The translations under genes were made by a program, and so were the position numbers. From contig JAOUFG010000003.1 in assembly GCA_029858345.1 (NCBI GenBank), positions 1 to 64,000 of the forward strand: 64,000 nucleotides of DNA, read 5' to 3'. The notes below the pieces were generated by a model. It was not told where the DNA came from. It saw nothing but the letters and a program-made list of their open reading frames with translations, and ran no database searches. This document shows positions 19,890-29,116 of the stretch, in pieces; position 1 is the first letter of the stretch, and each line of letters begins with the position of its first letter. This DNA comes from Phycisphaerae bacterium (lineage in GTDB: Bacteria; Planctomycetota; Phycisphaerae; Sedimentisphaerales; Anaerohalosphaeraceae).

Positions 19890-19972
19890 GGCTGCGTCCT
19901 TTCGTATCGAAAGTTTTTGTTTGCTGACCAGCCCTGTGCCGGTCATCGCAGCCACCACTATCTTCACGGTAT

Positions 19973-20108
19973 GGGGTCATTTATGTAGCCAGTTACGTGA
20001 CTCAAGATAGTCACGTGTGTCCTCACGTGACGGTCACGTGATCAATTTATGGGGTCAGAATGTGTCACGTGTTAGTCACGTGACGGTCACGTGACTTAAA
20101 ATGACCCC
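19973..20108. promoter_or_regulatory. Palindrome array: TTACGTGA plus six TCACGTGA/T sites, bracketed by inverted GGGGTCATTT
   Basis: Sites at 19993, 20011, 20023, 20034, 20065, 20076, 20087. GGGGTCATTT at 19973-19982 and AAATGACCCC at 20099-20108. Lies between divergent genes. Confidence 0.85.
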
Positions 20109-20195
20109 TTAAATTCGGGATGCGTTTTTGCTCTGAGAATTGAATAACCCTATAGAGGCGAACAATGGGGTTTGCCAAAGCAACGGAGACAAGAA

Positions 20196-21011
20196 ATGGA
20201 CAAAAACAATCTTTATATCCCGACAGACATCTTTATTACGGAACCCGCCGAGGTTTATCATGCGAAAGCAGGACAATATCTGTCCAGCCATCAGCTCATT
20301 GATTTCATGAAATGCCCCTTATTGCATCATAAAAAGCGAATGGGCATCATCCAGGACCAGGAAACCACCTCTTTTTTGGTGGGACACGCCGCTCATGTAC
20401 GGATTCTGGAAGGTCGAGCTGAATATGAAAGCCGCTTTGCTATGGGTGGACCGATTAATCCGACAACCGGCAAACCCTATGGCAGCCTGACCAAGAAGTT
20501 CGCTGAATGGAAGGAAGAGCAACAAAAACCTGTCCTGACGTTTGAGCAGATGGATTTGGTCGAGCAGATGGCTCGTGGTGTTGCCATCCACGACACGGCC
20601 GTGGATTTGATTTCCTACGGTATCGCCGAAGGCGTCATTCGCGCCGACTATTGCGGCATTCCCTGCCAGATTCGCCTGGACTGGCTCAATCCCAATCGCG
20701 GCATTGTGGATTTTAAGACCTGCGATGACCTCACGTGGTTTGAAGCCGACGCACGTCGGTATCGTTATCACAATCAGATGGCCTTCTATCAGTCCGTTTT
20801 GAAAGAAGCCATTGGTATCTATGTGCCGGTTCATCTGATTGCCATCGAAAAGAAAGAACCCCACCGCTGTGGTGTCTGGCGCGTATCCGACGACTGCCTG
20901 GCCATGGCTCGGCATGACAACGAGGCGGCTATTGATCGCCTCATGTCATGCCGCAACAAAGACATCTGGCCGACCGGCTACGAGGAAGTTCGGCTCCTGG
21001 ATGTCGCATAG
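20196..21011 (+). CDS. PD-(D/E)XK nuclease, RecE/DUF3799-like
   Basis: YLSSHQLIDFMKCPLLHHKKRMG..FLVGHAAHVRILEG..CQIRLDWLNPNRGIVDFKTCDDLTWFEADARRYRYHNQMAFYQSVL. Confidence 0.85.
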   Translation: MDKNNLYIPTDIFITEPAEVYHAKAGQYLSSHQLIDFMKCPLLHHKKRMGIIQDQETTSFLVGHAAHVRILEGRAEYESRFAMGGPINPTTGKPYGSLTKKFAEWKEEQQKPVLTFEQMDLVEQMARGVAIHDTAVDLISYGIAEGVIRADYCGIPCQIRLDWLNPNRGIVDFKTCDDLTWFEADARRYRYHNQMAFYQSVLKEAIGIYVPVHLIAIEKKEPHRCGVWRVSDDCLAMARHDNEAAIDRLMSCRNKDIWPTGYEEVRLLDVA

Positions 21012-21023
21012 CCCCCATCTTTT

Positions 21024-21080
21024 GCCCGGACGGTTTTTTGTGGTTGGTCACTAACTCAAACGACAACCCGCCGTCCGGGC
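21024..21080 (+). other. Long hairpin (10-bp stem GCCCGGACGG/CCGTCCGGGC)
   Basis: Perfect inverted repeat with 37-nt loop directly 5' of the tRNA-like element. Confidence 0.6.
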
Positions 21081-21086
21081 CATGTC

Positions 21087-21154
21087 GGCGAGGAAAACGG
21101 TTTTGCCCGGGTCTCATAAGCCCGGTGTTGTCGGTTCGACTCCGGCACTCGCCA
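21087..21154 (+). tRNA. tRNA-Met(CAT)-like element with truncated D-arm (68 nt)
   Basis: GGCGAGG / ACTCGCC acceptor (6 of 7 pairs); CGGGT-CTCATAA-GCCCG anticodon arm; GTCGG-TTCGACT-CCGGC T-arm; only AAAACGGTTTTGC in place of the D-arm. Confidence 0.6.
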
Positions 21155-21204
21155 TTGGACCCGGCCGGTCAAAACAACATCAAACTTTAATCAGAGGAAT
21201 AAAC

Positions 21205-21942
21205 ATGACACTTTTGGAATCTGTACTCAATCAAAATCATATGCGTGCTCCCAAGGGCATCGTATATGGTCCACCGGGTGTAGGAAAGACCACTTTCGGT
21301 GCAGGCACACACAAACCGATCATTATCGATTGTGAAAATGGTGCTGCACATATGCAGTGCGACCGAACCCCGTATCTGGCCGACTGGGATGCCATCCAAC
21401 CGTGGCTCGAAGCTTTAGCCTATGATGAGCATACCTATGGAACCGTGGTCATCGACTCGATTGACTGGTTATTGCGGCGACTGGAAGAACGCGTGGCCGG
21501 AGTCAATGGCGATGCCAGAAACATGGACAAGACCATGAATCGCTCGCATGGCGGTTACGGAAACGGAAAACAGGTGCTTCGTAACTATGTCTATCAGTAT
21601 CTGCTGCCAACCCTGGATGCCATTGTCAACCGTGGAATCTCAGTGGTTCTTTTGGCGCATGCCTCTCGACGCAGTATCACCACCATCGATGGCATCGTGA
21701 TGGAAAAATCCGCCCCCGAAATCCATCCGGACCTGATGAACACGATGGTCGAGTGGTCGGACTTTGTCGGCGCTGCTCGCATGGATGGTGACTGTCGTGA
21801 ACTGGTGCTGAACGAAACCGCTCAGCTTCTGGCCAAGAACCGCTATGGCATCACGGAGGTCCTGCTACTGGACTGGAACTACTTTATGAACGCAATGAGC
21901 AATCACAAACCTCAATTCACAGGAGAAACAATCAATGGCTAA
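21205..21942 (+). CDS. RecA-like single-strand annealing ATPase (Sak4-like/AAA_24)
   Basis: GIVYGPPGVGKTTFGAG..PIIIDCENGAAHM..YGTVVIDSIDWL..GISVVLLAHASRR. Confidence 0.85.
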   Translation: MTLLESVLNQNHMRAPKGIVYGPPGVGKTTFGAGTHKPIIIDCENGAAHMQCDRTPYLADWDAIQPWLEALAYDEHTYGTVVIDSIDWLLRRLEERVAGVNGDARNMDKTMNRSHGGYGNGKQVLRNYVYQYLLPTLDAIVNRGISVVLLAHASRRSITTIDGIVMEKSAPEIHPDLMNTMVEWSDFVGAARMDGDCRELVLNETAQLLAKNRYGITEVLLLDWNYFMNAMSNHKPQFTGETING

Positions 21943-22393
21943 TCTGAACAATTTCAATGCAAATGAAGTCGAACCGAATGTAGGGTTTGAACCGGTGCCT
22001 GCGGATAAATACATTGCGATGATCACCGCATCGGAAATGAAACCGACCAAAAACGGGGACGGCAGTTATCTGGAACTGGAACTGACCATCCTGGAAGGCC
22101 CGTACAAGGACCGTAAAATCTGGGATCGACTGTGCCTGAATCATCCCAATGCCCAGACCGTCAAGATTGCACGGGGATATTTGTCCTCGATTTGCCGGGC
22201 GACGGGCGTCATGCAACCCAAGGACAGCTGCGAACTGCACAATATTCCGATGTGCGTCACGGTTAAATGCAAAAAGCGTGACGACAATGATGAAATCACC
22301 AACGAGGTTCGGGGCTATGCCAAAAAAGAAAGCGTTGCGGGTAAACCGCAGCAGGCAGCGCCCACCGATAACACACCTCCGTGGAAGCGATGA
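21935..22393 (+). CDS. DUF669 family protein (phage ssDNA-binding-like)
   Basis: FEPVPADKYIAMITASEMKPTKNGDGSYLELELTILEGPYKDRKIWDRLCLNHPN. Confidence 0.8.
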   Translation: MANLNNFNANEVEPNVGFEPVPADKYIAMITASEMKPTKNGDGSYLELELTILEGPYKDRKIWDRLCLNHPNAQTVKIARGYLSSICRATGVMQPKDSCELHNIPMCVTVKCKKRDDNDEITNEVRGYAKKESVAGKPQQAAPTDNTPPWKR

Positions 22394-22695
22394 GCATGAA
22401 CAAAAAGGCCAAAGGGGCACGTCTGGAACGCAAGACCATCAAGATGCTGCAGTCGGCCGGATACCAATGTATCCGGTCGGCAGCATCCCTGGGACCGTTC
22501 GACATCATTGCCATGAATCATCTGGGTTTTCGATGTATTCAAATTAAGGCCAATGACTGGCCCCGACCGGAAGAACGAGAAGGCTTACGGGCGGCGGCGA
22601 AAAGCCTGCCGCCCAATGCCCTGATTGAATGCTGGCGATGGAACGACAACGCCAGAGAACCCATCATCAAGCTTTTGGATGAACTGAACTATTAA
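22390..22695 (+). CDS. Holliday-junction-resolvase-like/PD-(D/E)XK nuclease
   Basis: KGARLERKTIKMLQSAGYQCIRSAASLGPFDIIAMNHLGFRCIQIKAN. Confidence 0.75.
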   Translation: MSMNKKAKGARLERKTIKMLQSAGYQCIRSAASLGPFDIIAMNHLGFRCIQIKANDWPRPEEREGLRAAAKSLPPNALIECWRWNDNAREPIIKLLDELNY

Positions 22696-22698
22696 CCT

Positions 22699-23019
22699 AT
22701 GACACGGAAAAAACAAATCATGAAGACCTTAAAAAATATTCCTTTTTCGGAAATTTTAGAAAGACATGAAGACGATCAGAAGCAAGAAATCGTTTCAAGA
22801 CTGCCCGGTTTCGGACGCCCGATTCCGAATAGCCGGTTTTTCAGAACATTTTGTATTGATTGCCATACACCAATGCGGGTTCACGAAAATGACGTCTATA
22901 TGAAAATCCGTTGCGAGCAGTGCGATCCCAAGCATGTCGGGTGCACAAGCCCCGAAACACGAGTAAATAACCTTGAAAATGACATTGACGCCTTCAGGCC
23001 ATCCTGGAGATGCGCATGA
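22699..23019 (+). CDS. zinc-ribbon hypothetical protein
   Basis: CIDCHTPMRV..IRCEQCDPKHVGC; gene-packed context. Confidence 0.55.
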   Translation: MTRKKQIMKTLKNIPFSEILERHEDDQKQEIVSRLPGFGRPIPNSRFFRTFCIDCHTPMRVHENDVYMKIRCEQCDPKHVGCTSPETRVNNLENDIDAFRPSWRCA

Positions 23020-23156
23020 GATTTGAAAAACTCTTCCCGACCCTGTTAATCATTTTGGATATTTGTGCAGCGCTGGCCTATTTGCCTTCAGGCGATTGGC
23101 GACGGGTGATTTACTGGCTGGCCGCTGCAATCCTGACAACCTGCGTAACCTACTAA
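23016..23156 (+). CDS. 46-aa membrane protein
   Basis: ATGA overlap with upstream stop, next ATG at 23159. MRFEKLFPTLLIILDICAALAYLPSGDWRRVIYWLAAAILTTCVTY. Absent from ORF track. Confidence 0.5.
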   Translation: MRFEKLFPTLLIILDICAALAYLPSGDWRRVIYWLAAAILTTCVTY

Positions 23157-23158
23157 TC

Positions 23159-24844
23159 ATGCAATTAAGAAGCTATCAACAACAAGCAATCCATGCGGTC
23201 TATGATTATCTCCGGAATCGGGATGGCAATCCATGCATTGTCATCCCGACCGGAGGCGGCAAGACCCCGGTCATGGCCAGCATCTGTTCGGATGCGGTGA
23301 ATATGTGGGATGGGCGTGTGTTGGTCCTGGCACATGTCAAAGAACTGCTGGAGCAAACGGCAGGCACGCTCAGCCAGATGGCACCCGATTTGGATATCGG
23401 AATTTATTCAGCCGGACTGAAACGGCGTGAAAAGCGTTATCCCGTCACGGTGGCAGGTATTCAAAGTGTGTATAAACGCGCGTGCGAATTTGACCCGTTT
23501 GACCTGATTATTGTCGATGAAGCGCACATGATTCCGCCTTCCGGTGAAGGGATGTATCAGACGTTTCTCAAAGAGGCCGAAGTCATCAATCCTCATGTTC
23601 GGCTCATCGGATTGACCGCCACGCCGTACCGAATGACAACGGGAATGATCTGTACGCCAGAACATCTTCTGAACGAGATTTGTTTCGAAGTGGGTGTTCG
23701 AGAACTGATTGCCCAGGGTTATTTATGTCCCCTGCGAAGCAAGGCCAGCAGGCATAAAGTCGATACATCGGGATTGCATATCCGAGGGGGTGAGTTTATC
23801 CCGTCCGAAGTCGAAGCTCTGATGGATGATGAGCACATGGTACTGGCCGCCTGTCGTGAGATTGTGGAACTGACCAAGGACCGCAACAAGGTTTTGATTT
23901 TCGCTGCCGGTGTCGAACACGGGTTGCATATCCAGCATATTCTCGAAGCACGTCATCAGAAAGAATGCGGATTTATTTGCGGCGAAACATTGCCGTTTGA
24001 ACGAGCTGATGTCCTGCAGCGTTTTCGCGAAGGCCAGCTCAAATACCTGTGCAATGTCAATGTTCTAACAATGGGATTTGATGCGCCGAACATCGACTGC
24101 GTCGCCTTGGTCCGACCGACCAACTCGCCGGGGCTTTATTACCAGATGATTGGTCGGGGGTTTCGTATTCATCCCTCCAAAGAAGAATGTCTGGTGCTGG
24201 ACTTTGGCGGCAACATAATGCGGCATGGACCGGTGGATGCCATCCGGATATCGCCGCGGAACAATAGCTTCGAAGGCCAGGCCCCGGTAAAGGAATGCCC
24301 CAACTGTCATGAAGTCATTCATGCAGGGTATTCTCAATGTCCGCAGTGCGAGTTTGTATTTGAGTCGGACCGCCAGGTCGCTCATGAAAAAGAGGCCAGT
24401 ACCGAAAATGTTCTGTCCGGGAAGGTGGAAGTCAATGAGTATGAGGTTCACGATGTAATCTATCACTATCACATCAAACGCGGCGCTAAACCGACCGATC
24501 CTCCGACTTTGCGGGTGGAATACCTGCTGGGCTTTAATCATTACCAATCCGAATGGCTTTGTTTTGAGCATACCGGCTATGCCCGCAACAAAGCAGAAGC
24601 CTGGTGGCGACAACGCAGCAATGAGCCGGTTCCAAATACCGTCCAGCAGGCGATTGACCTGGCCCAAGCCGGGGCACTCGCCCAAACTGAGAAAATAACC
24701 GTTCGCAGTGTTTCCGGAGAAACCTTCGACCGGATTACGGAACACAAATTAGGCCCCAAACCGCCGCTGCTGGATGGAAGTGAAGAACGTGACGATGGAT
24801 TTTTGCCCCAATACTCATGGGCCGAAGATGACATTCCTTTTTGA
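23159..24844 (+). CDS. superfamily II DEAD/DEAH helicase
   Basis: LRSYQQQAIHAVYDYL..IVIPTGGGKTPVMA..LIIVDEAHMI..LIGLTATPYR..QMIGRGFRIHP. Confidence 0.92.
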   Translation: MQLRSYQQQAIHAVYDYLRNRDGNPCIVIPTGGGKTPVMASICSDAVNMWDGRVLVLAHVKELLEQTAGTLSQMAPDLDIGIYSAGLKRREKRYPVTVAGIQSVYKRACEFDPFDLIIVDEAHMIPPSGEGMYQTFLKEAEVINPHVRLIGLTATPYRMTTGMICTPEHLLNEICFEVGVRELIAQGYLCPLRSKASRHKVDTSGLHIRGGEFIPSEVEALMDDEHMVLAACREIVELTKDRNKVLIFAAGVEHGLHIQHILEARHQKECGFICGETLPFERADVLQRFREGQLKYLCNVNVLTMGFDAPNIDCVALVRPTNSPGLYYQMIGRGFRIHPSKEECLVLDFGGNIMRHGPVDAIRISPRNNSFEGQAPVKECPNCHEVIHAGYSQCPQCEFVFESDRQVAHEKEASTENVLSGKVEVNEYEVHDVIYHYHIKRGAKPTDPPTLRVEYLLGFNHYQSEWLCFEHTGYARNKAEAWWRQRSNEPVPNTVQQAIDLAQAGALAQTEKITVRSVSGETFDRITEHKLGPKPPLLDGSEERDDGFLPQYSWAEDDIPF

Positions 24845-24855
24845 TGGACCGTTAA

Positions 24856-26916
24856 ATGAATCATACCACAAATGAAATTCTTCAAGCTGCACTGGAACTT
24901 GCCGGACATGGATTGCCGGTATTTCCATGTCGAATCCGAACCGAAGGCGACAAGAAGGCCAAATCGCCCTATACCCGCAACGGTTTTAAGCAGGCTTCGA
25001 CTGCAACCGAGCAAATCAAGTGTTGGTGGGCCAATTATCCCGATGCGATTATCGGCATGCCCACGGGTGTACCGTCTCACCTCATCGTCATGGACATTGA
25101 TCCGCGGCATGGTGGCGACCACAGCTTACAGAACCTGATTGATGAGCATGGAGAGCTTCCCGATACACTGACGGCGATTACCGGAGGTGGTGGAACGCAT
25201 TATTATTTCAAGTATCCCGGTTTCCCTGTTAAATCCAGCACGAGCAAAATCGCCTCCGGTATCGATATCAAGGCCGACGGCGGATATGTGATCGTCGCTC
25301 CCAGCGGACATGAAAATGGCAATAACTATTACTGGGATGGTGATTTCGATTTGGATGACGTTGCGGATATTCCCGAATGGCTGCTGGAATTAATCACAGC
25401 TGAGGATACTGCAACCGAGGCCAATGATAATCCTGACGGAAATCGAATCCCTGAAGGTCAGCGAAATAATACGCTGGCATCATTGGCAGGCAACATGCGC
25501 AGGGTTGGCATGGGGGAAAGTGAGATTCTGGCCGCTATCCAGATGACCAACCAATTGCGATGCAATCCTCCGCTGTTGGAATCAGAGGTTGTGGCTATTG
25601 CGAAAAGTGTCTGCCGGTATGAACCCGACACCGTCGCGGTCGCGGTGGCCGAGAATCATTATGACCAAATGTTTAAACCAGAACCGGCAGTTACCGACCC
25701 GGGTCCCATTCCTGAGGAACTGTTGAATGTGCCAGGGTTTATCAGCAAGGTCATCGAATACAATCTCCGAAACGCCATCCGACCTCAACCGGTCTTGGCG
25801 CTGGCTGCAGCGATTCAATTGCAAGCCGTCCTGGCTGCTCGAAAAGTCTGCGACGGTCGTGAGAACCGCACCAATCTGTATGTTATCGGTGTGGCCGGTT
25901 CCGGAGCGGGAAAAGAGTTTGCCCGGAAAATCAACCGGCGGATTTTGAATGCGGCGGGACTGAATCACTTCGATGGACATGATGAACTGGCCAGCGACGC
26001 CGGACTGATTAAAGCCGTCGAAAAGAATCCTGCGATTCTGTTTCAGATTGATGAGTTTGGTCGGTATCTGCGGACGATGGGCGATCCCAAACGAGCACCG
26101 CACCTATACAACGTCATCACCGCGTTTATGAAGTTCTTCAGTTGTGCTGACAGCACGTACAAAGGCAAAGCCTACGCAGACCCCAAACGCAATGTCGAGA
26201 TTCATTATCCCTGCGTCGGTCTGTATGCCACCACCGTTCCAGAGAATCTGTACCAGGGGATTACCCTGGAAAGTCTCAAAGACGGTTTTTATGCCCGGCT
26301 GCTGCTGTTTGATACGGACCTGATTCCCAAACGTCAGCCTAAAGCATCTGAAAAAGTACCGCTGGAGATTATTGAGACCGCCAAGTGGTGGGAAATGTTC
26401 AACCCGACGGGAAATCTGCATGACCAATTCCCTGAACCGCTTGAAGTGCAAACGCTCTATGGCGGGCAGGATGTCTTTGATGATTTAGCTGAACGGGTAG
26501 ATGAGGAACTGGCCAAGCAAAACCTTTACTCCTCGGTATGGGCACGCGCCGAGGAAAAGGCGTGCAGATTGGCGTTGATTTATGCATGCAGCGCCAATCC
26601 CGAATGTCCGGTCATCGATGAAGCGGCGGCCAACTGGGCCTGTCGGCTATCAGAACATATTACCCGCAAGATGATTTATATCGCCGACCAGTGGGTGTCG
26701 GATGGATATTTTGACGAGAAGCAGAAAAAGGTATTGCGTGTTATTGCCGCCGCAGGCGGACGCATTTCACAATCGGAACTCGGAGAGAAGACGCGGTCGC
26801 TTCAGAAGAAAGAGAGAACTGAAATTATTGACAACCTTCTGGAGACTGGGGCCATCATAAAAGACTCGGCCAAGAACACCACCAAAAGCGCGACCTACTA
26901 TGTCCTTGTCGAATAA
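24856..26916 (+). CDS. bifunctional prim-pol primase with helicase-like (DUF3987-type) domain
   Basis: GLPVFPC..KSPYTRNGFKQAS..HLIVMDIDPRHGG..TGGGGTHYYFKYPG (prim-pol); C-terminal IGVAGSGAGKEFARKI..FQIDEFGRYL. Confidence 0.88.
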   Translation: MNHTTNEILQAALELAGHGLPVFPCRIRTEGDKKAKSPYTRNGFKQASTATEQIKCWWANYPDAIIGMPTGVPSHLIVMDIDPRHGGDHSLQNLIDEHGELPDTLTAITGGGGTHYYFKYPGFPVKSSTSKIASGIDIKADGGYVIVAPSGHENGNNYYWDGDFDLDDVADIPEWLLELITAEDTATEANDNPDGNRIPEGQRNNTLASLAGNMRRVGMGESEILAAIQMTNQLRCNPPLLESEVVAIAKSVCRYEPDTVAVAVAENHYDQMFKPEPAVTDPGPIPEELLNVPGFISKVIEYNLRNAIRPQPVLALAAAIQLQAVLAARKVCDGRENRTNLYVIGVAGSGAGKEFARKINRRILNAAGLNHFDGHDELASDAGLIKAVEKNPAILFQIDEFGRYLRTMGDPKRAPHLYNVITAFMKFFSCADSTYKGKAYADPKRNVEIHYPCVGLYATTVPENLYQGITLESLKDGFYARLLLFDTDLIPKRQPKASEKVPLEIIETAKWWEMFNPTGNLHDQFPEPLEVQTLYGGQDVFDDLAERVDEELAKQNLYSSVWARAEEKACRLALIYACSANPECPVIDEAAANWACRLSEHITRKMIYIADQWVSDGYFDEKQKKVLRVIAAAGGRISQSELGEKTRSLQKKERTEIIDNLLETGAIIKDSAKNTTKSATYYVLVE

Positions 26917-27081
26917 TCGTAATAATCGGAATAATCGCATAGGGTTATATATAAAGAGAGAGGATCTAATACATATATATGAAACATACACATATATATT
27001 ACGATTATTACGAATATTATATAAATCTATATATTACAATGGGTTATAGGTTTTCTATTTTCGCAATAATCGGAATAATCG
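26912..27081. repeat. AATAATCG iteron-like cluster around AT-rich core (candidate phage origin)
   Basis: Direct AATAATCGN at 26912, 26921, 26930 and 27065, 27074 (period 9); inverted CGATTATT at 27002. Confidence 0.6.
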
Positions 27082-27194
27082 TTTAGGTACTTCCCCGCAA
27101 TTCAAGACGTGACTGCACGGGAACGCGTCGCATTGTTATACACAGTTTGTTTGCGCTGTCCGGTTTTTTAAATCACACCTTTTTGGAGATTTCT

Positions 27195-28559
27195 ATGAGC
27201 AAGAACTTTACCATCGAACTTCGTAACATCGACACCATCATCCCCTACGACAAAAATCCTCGCATCAATGACAACGCTGTTGACGCGGTGGCGGCATCCC
27301 TGAAGGAGTTTGGCTTTCGCCAACCCATTGTCGTCGACAAAGATGGCGTCATTGTCTGTGGGCATACCCGCTACAAGGCGGCGCTGCAGTTAGACCTGAA
27401 GAAAATCCCCGTCCATGTGGCGACGGATTTAACACCGGAGCAGATAAAGGCCTATCGCATCGCGGATAACAAGACTGCGGATTTGGCGCAGTGGGATTAC
27501 GAGATTCTGCCGATTGAATTATCCGAGTTGATGGATGCCGGTTTCGATATGAACCTGCTGGCATTTGATGAAAAAGAGCTGGTCAAGCTGCTGGATACGG
27601 ATGTCACTCAGGGCAATACCGACCCGGATGCGGTTCCCGAACCACCGGATGAGGCGATTACCCAGCCCGGCGACGTCTGGATACTCGGTAACCATCGCCT
27701 GATGTGCGGTGACTCATCCAGCGAAGCTGACCTGGACACATTGCTGGACGGCAAAACAATTCATTTGGTTAATATGGACCCACCTTACAACGTCAAGGTT
27801 GAGCCGCGGAGCAATAATGCCATTGCAGCCGGATTGAGCAGCTTTGGCAAGGGTCTGCAGCATCATCAGTCCTTTGATGTGGCCCGTGATAAAACCAAGG
27901 CTCAGAAAACCACCCAAAAGCTGCGAGCCAAAGACCGGCCACTGGAAAATGACTTTGTTACCGAAGAGGCGTTTAATGAGATGTTGACAGCATGGTTTAA
28001 CAATGCCTCGCGAGTTCTGCGTCCCGGCGGTTCATTCTACATCTGGGGTGGATACGCCAACCTCGGCAACTATCCGGGGCCGCTGAAAGCAGCGGGCCTA
28101 TACTTTTCACAAGGGATTGTGTGGGATAAGCAGCATCCGGTCCTGACCCGCAAAGACTACATGGGCGCTTTTGAGATTTGCTTCTATGGCTGGAAAGAAG
28201 GTGCAGGACACAAATTCTACGGACCGAACAATGCCACCGACCTGTGGCATGTCAAAAAGGTCAATCCGCAAAGCATGATTCATCTGACGGAAAAGCCGGT
28301 GGAGTTGGCGGTCCGTGCGATTCAGTATTCCTCCAAGCCCGGCGGCAACGTCCTGGACCTGTTCGGCGGCAGCGGCAGTACGCTGATCGGATGCGAACAA
28401 ACAGACAGAAAAGCATTCCTGATGGAAATCGACCCCTTGTATTGCGACGTTATCGTTAACCGTTGGGAACAGTTCACGGGAAAGAAGGCCGAGCGGATTG
28501 TGGCCACTGAGAAAACCTCGGCACAAATGACCGAGGTTTCAGAAGAGGTGACGGTTTAA
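27195..28559 (+). CDS. ParB-like domain fused to DNA (N4/N6) methyltransferase
   Basis: IIPYDKNPRINDNAVDAVAASLKEFGFRQPIVVDKDGVIVCGHTRYKAA; NMDPPYNV; LDLFGGSGSTLIGCEQT. Confidence 0.92.
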   Translation: MSKNFTIELRNIDTIIPYDKNPRINDNAVDAVAASLKEFGFRQPIVVDKDGVIVCGHTRYKAALQLDLKKIPVHVATDLTPEQIKAYRIADNKTADLAQWDYEILPIELSELMDAGFDMNLLAFDEKELVKLLDTDVTQGNTDPDAVPEPPDEAITQPGDVWILGNHRLMCGDSSSEADLDTLLDGKTIHLVNMDPPYNVKVEPRSNNAIAAGLSSFGKGLQHHQSFDVARDKTKAQKTTQKLRAKDRPLENDFVTEEAFNEMLTAWFNNASRVLRPGGSFYIWGGYANLGNYPGPLKAAGLYFSQGIVWDKQHPVLTRKDYMGAFEICFYGWKEGAGHKFYGPNNATDLWHVKKVNPQSMIHLTEKPVELAVRAIQYSSKPGGNVLDLFGGSGSTLIGCEQTDRKAFLMEIDPLYCDVIVNRWEQFTGKKAERIVATEKTSAQMTEVSEEVTV

Positions 28560-28567
28560 TGTTGCCA

Positions 28568-29092
28568 TTACTTTTGGGGGCTGAGGGCAAATTGTCCTCG
28601 GCCCACCTTTTCAAAGCGGGACTCGCCAGCCTTGGTCTTGATTTCCTTGCTGATGGCCGCATGCAGCGTATTGGCGGGTGTTTTGCCGGATTGGGCAGGT
28701 TCCCAGTAGGCTTTATCTGTCATCGCCTTAATCATCAATTTGCAATTGAGCGGTTCCTTCGCTTCGGAAAGCACCTGGGCAGCCGCGTCCAGAATGGACA
28801 TCTTCTTGGTTCGCAGTGTATTTTGCACAGGTTTGGGTGTGGTGGGCGATTTGGCCTTGGAGGTATCCTTGCTCGGCTTTTCCTTCGGTTTGCCAACGGG
28901 GGCAACCGTGTTGGGTTTGGGGGCCGCCCCCCGTAACCGCTGCGGCGACTTGATCCGCACCGTTTTTCCGGTGGATAAGTTTTTGGCGTCCCAGCCGCCA
29001 TGCGGGTTTTCGGCCAGAATCTCCACGGTCACAATCTTGTCGGTAACTTTAGCTTTGTAGTGGTTTCCAATTTTGACATCTGATTTTTTCAT
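28568..29092 (-). CDS. HARE-HTH domain protein
   Basis: MSILDAAAQVLSEAKEPLNCKLMIKAMTDKAYWEPAQSGKTPANTLHAAISKEIKTKAGESRFEKVGRGQFAL. Confidence 0.75.
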   Translation of the reverse strand: MKKSDVKIGNHYKAKVTDKIVTVEILAENPHGGWDAKNLSTGKTVRIKSPQRLRGAAPKPNTVAPVGKPKEKPSKDTSKAKSPTTPKPVQNTLRTKKMSILDAAAQVLSEAKEPLNCKLMIKAMTDKAYWEPAQSGKTPANTLHAAISKEIKTKAGESRFEKVGRGQFALSPQK

Positions 29093-29116
29093 TGTTCGGG
29101 TCCTTTCAAAAAAATG

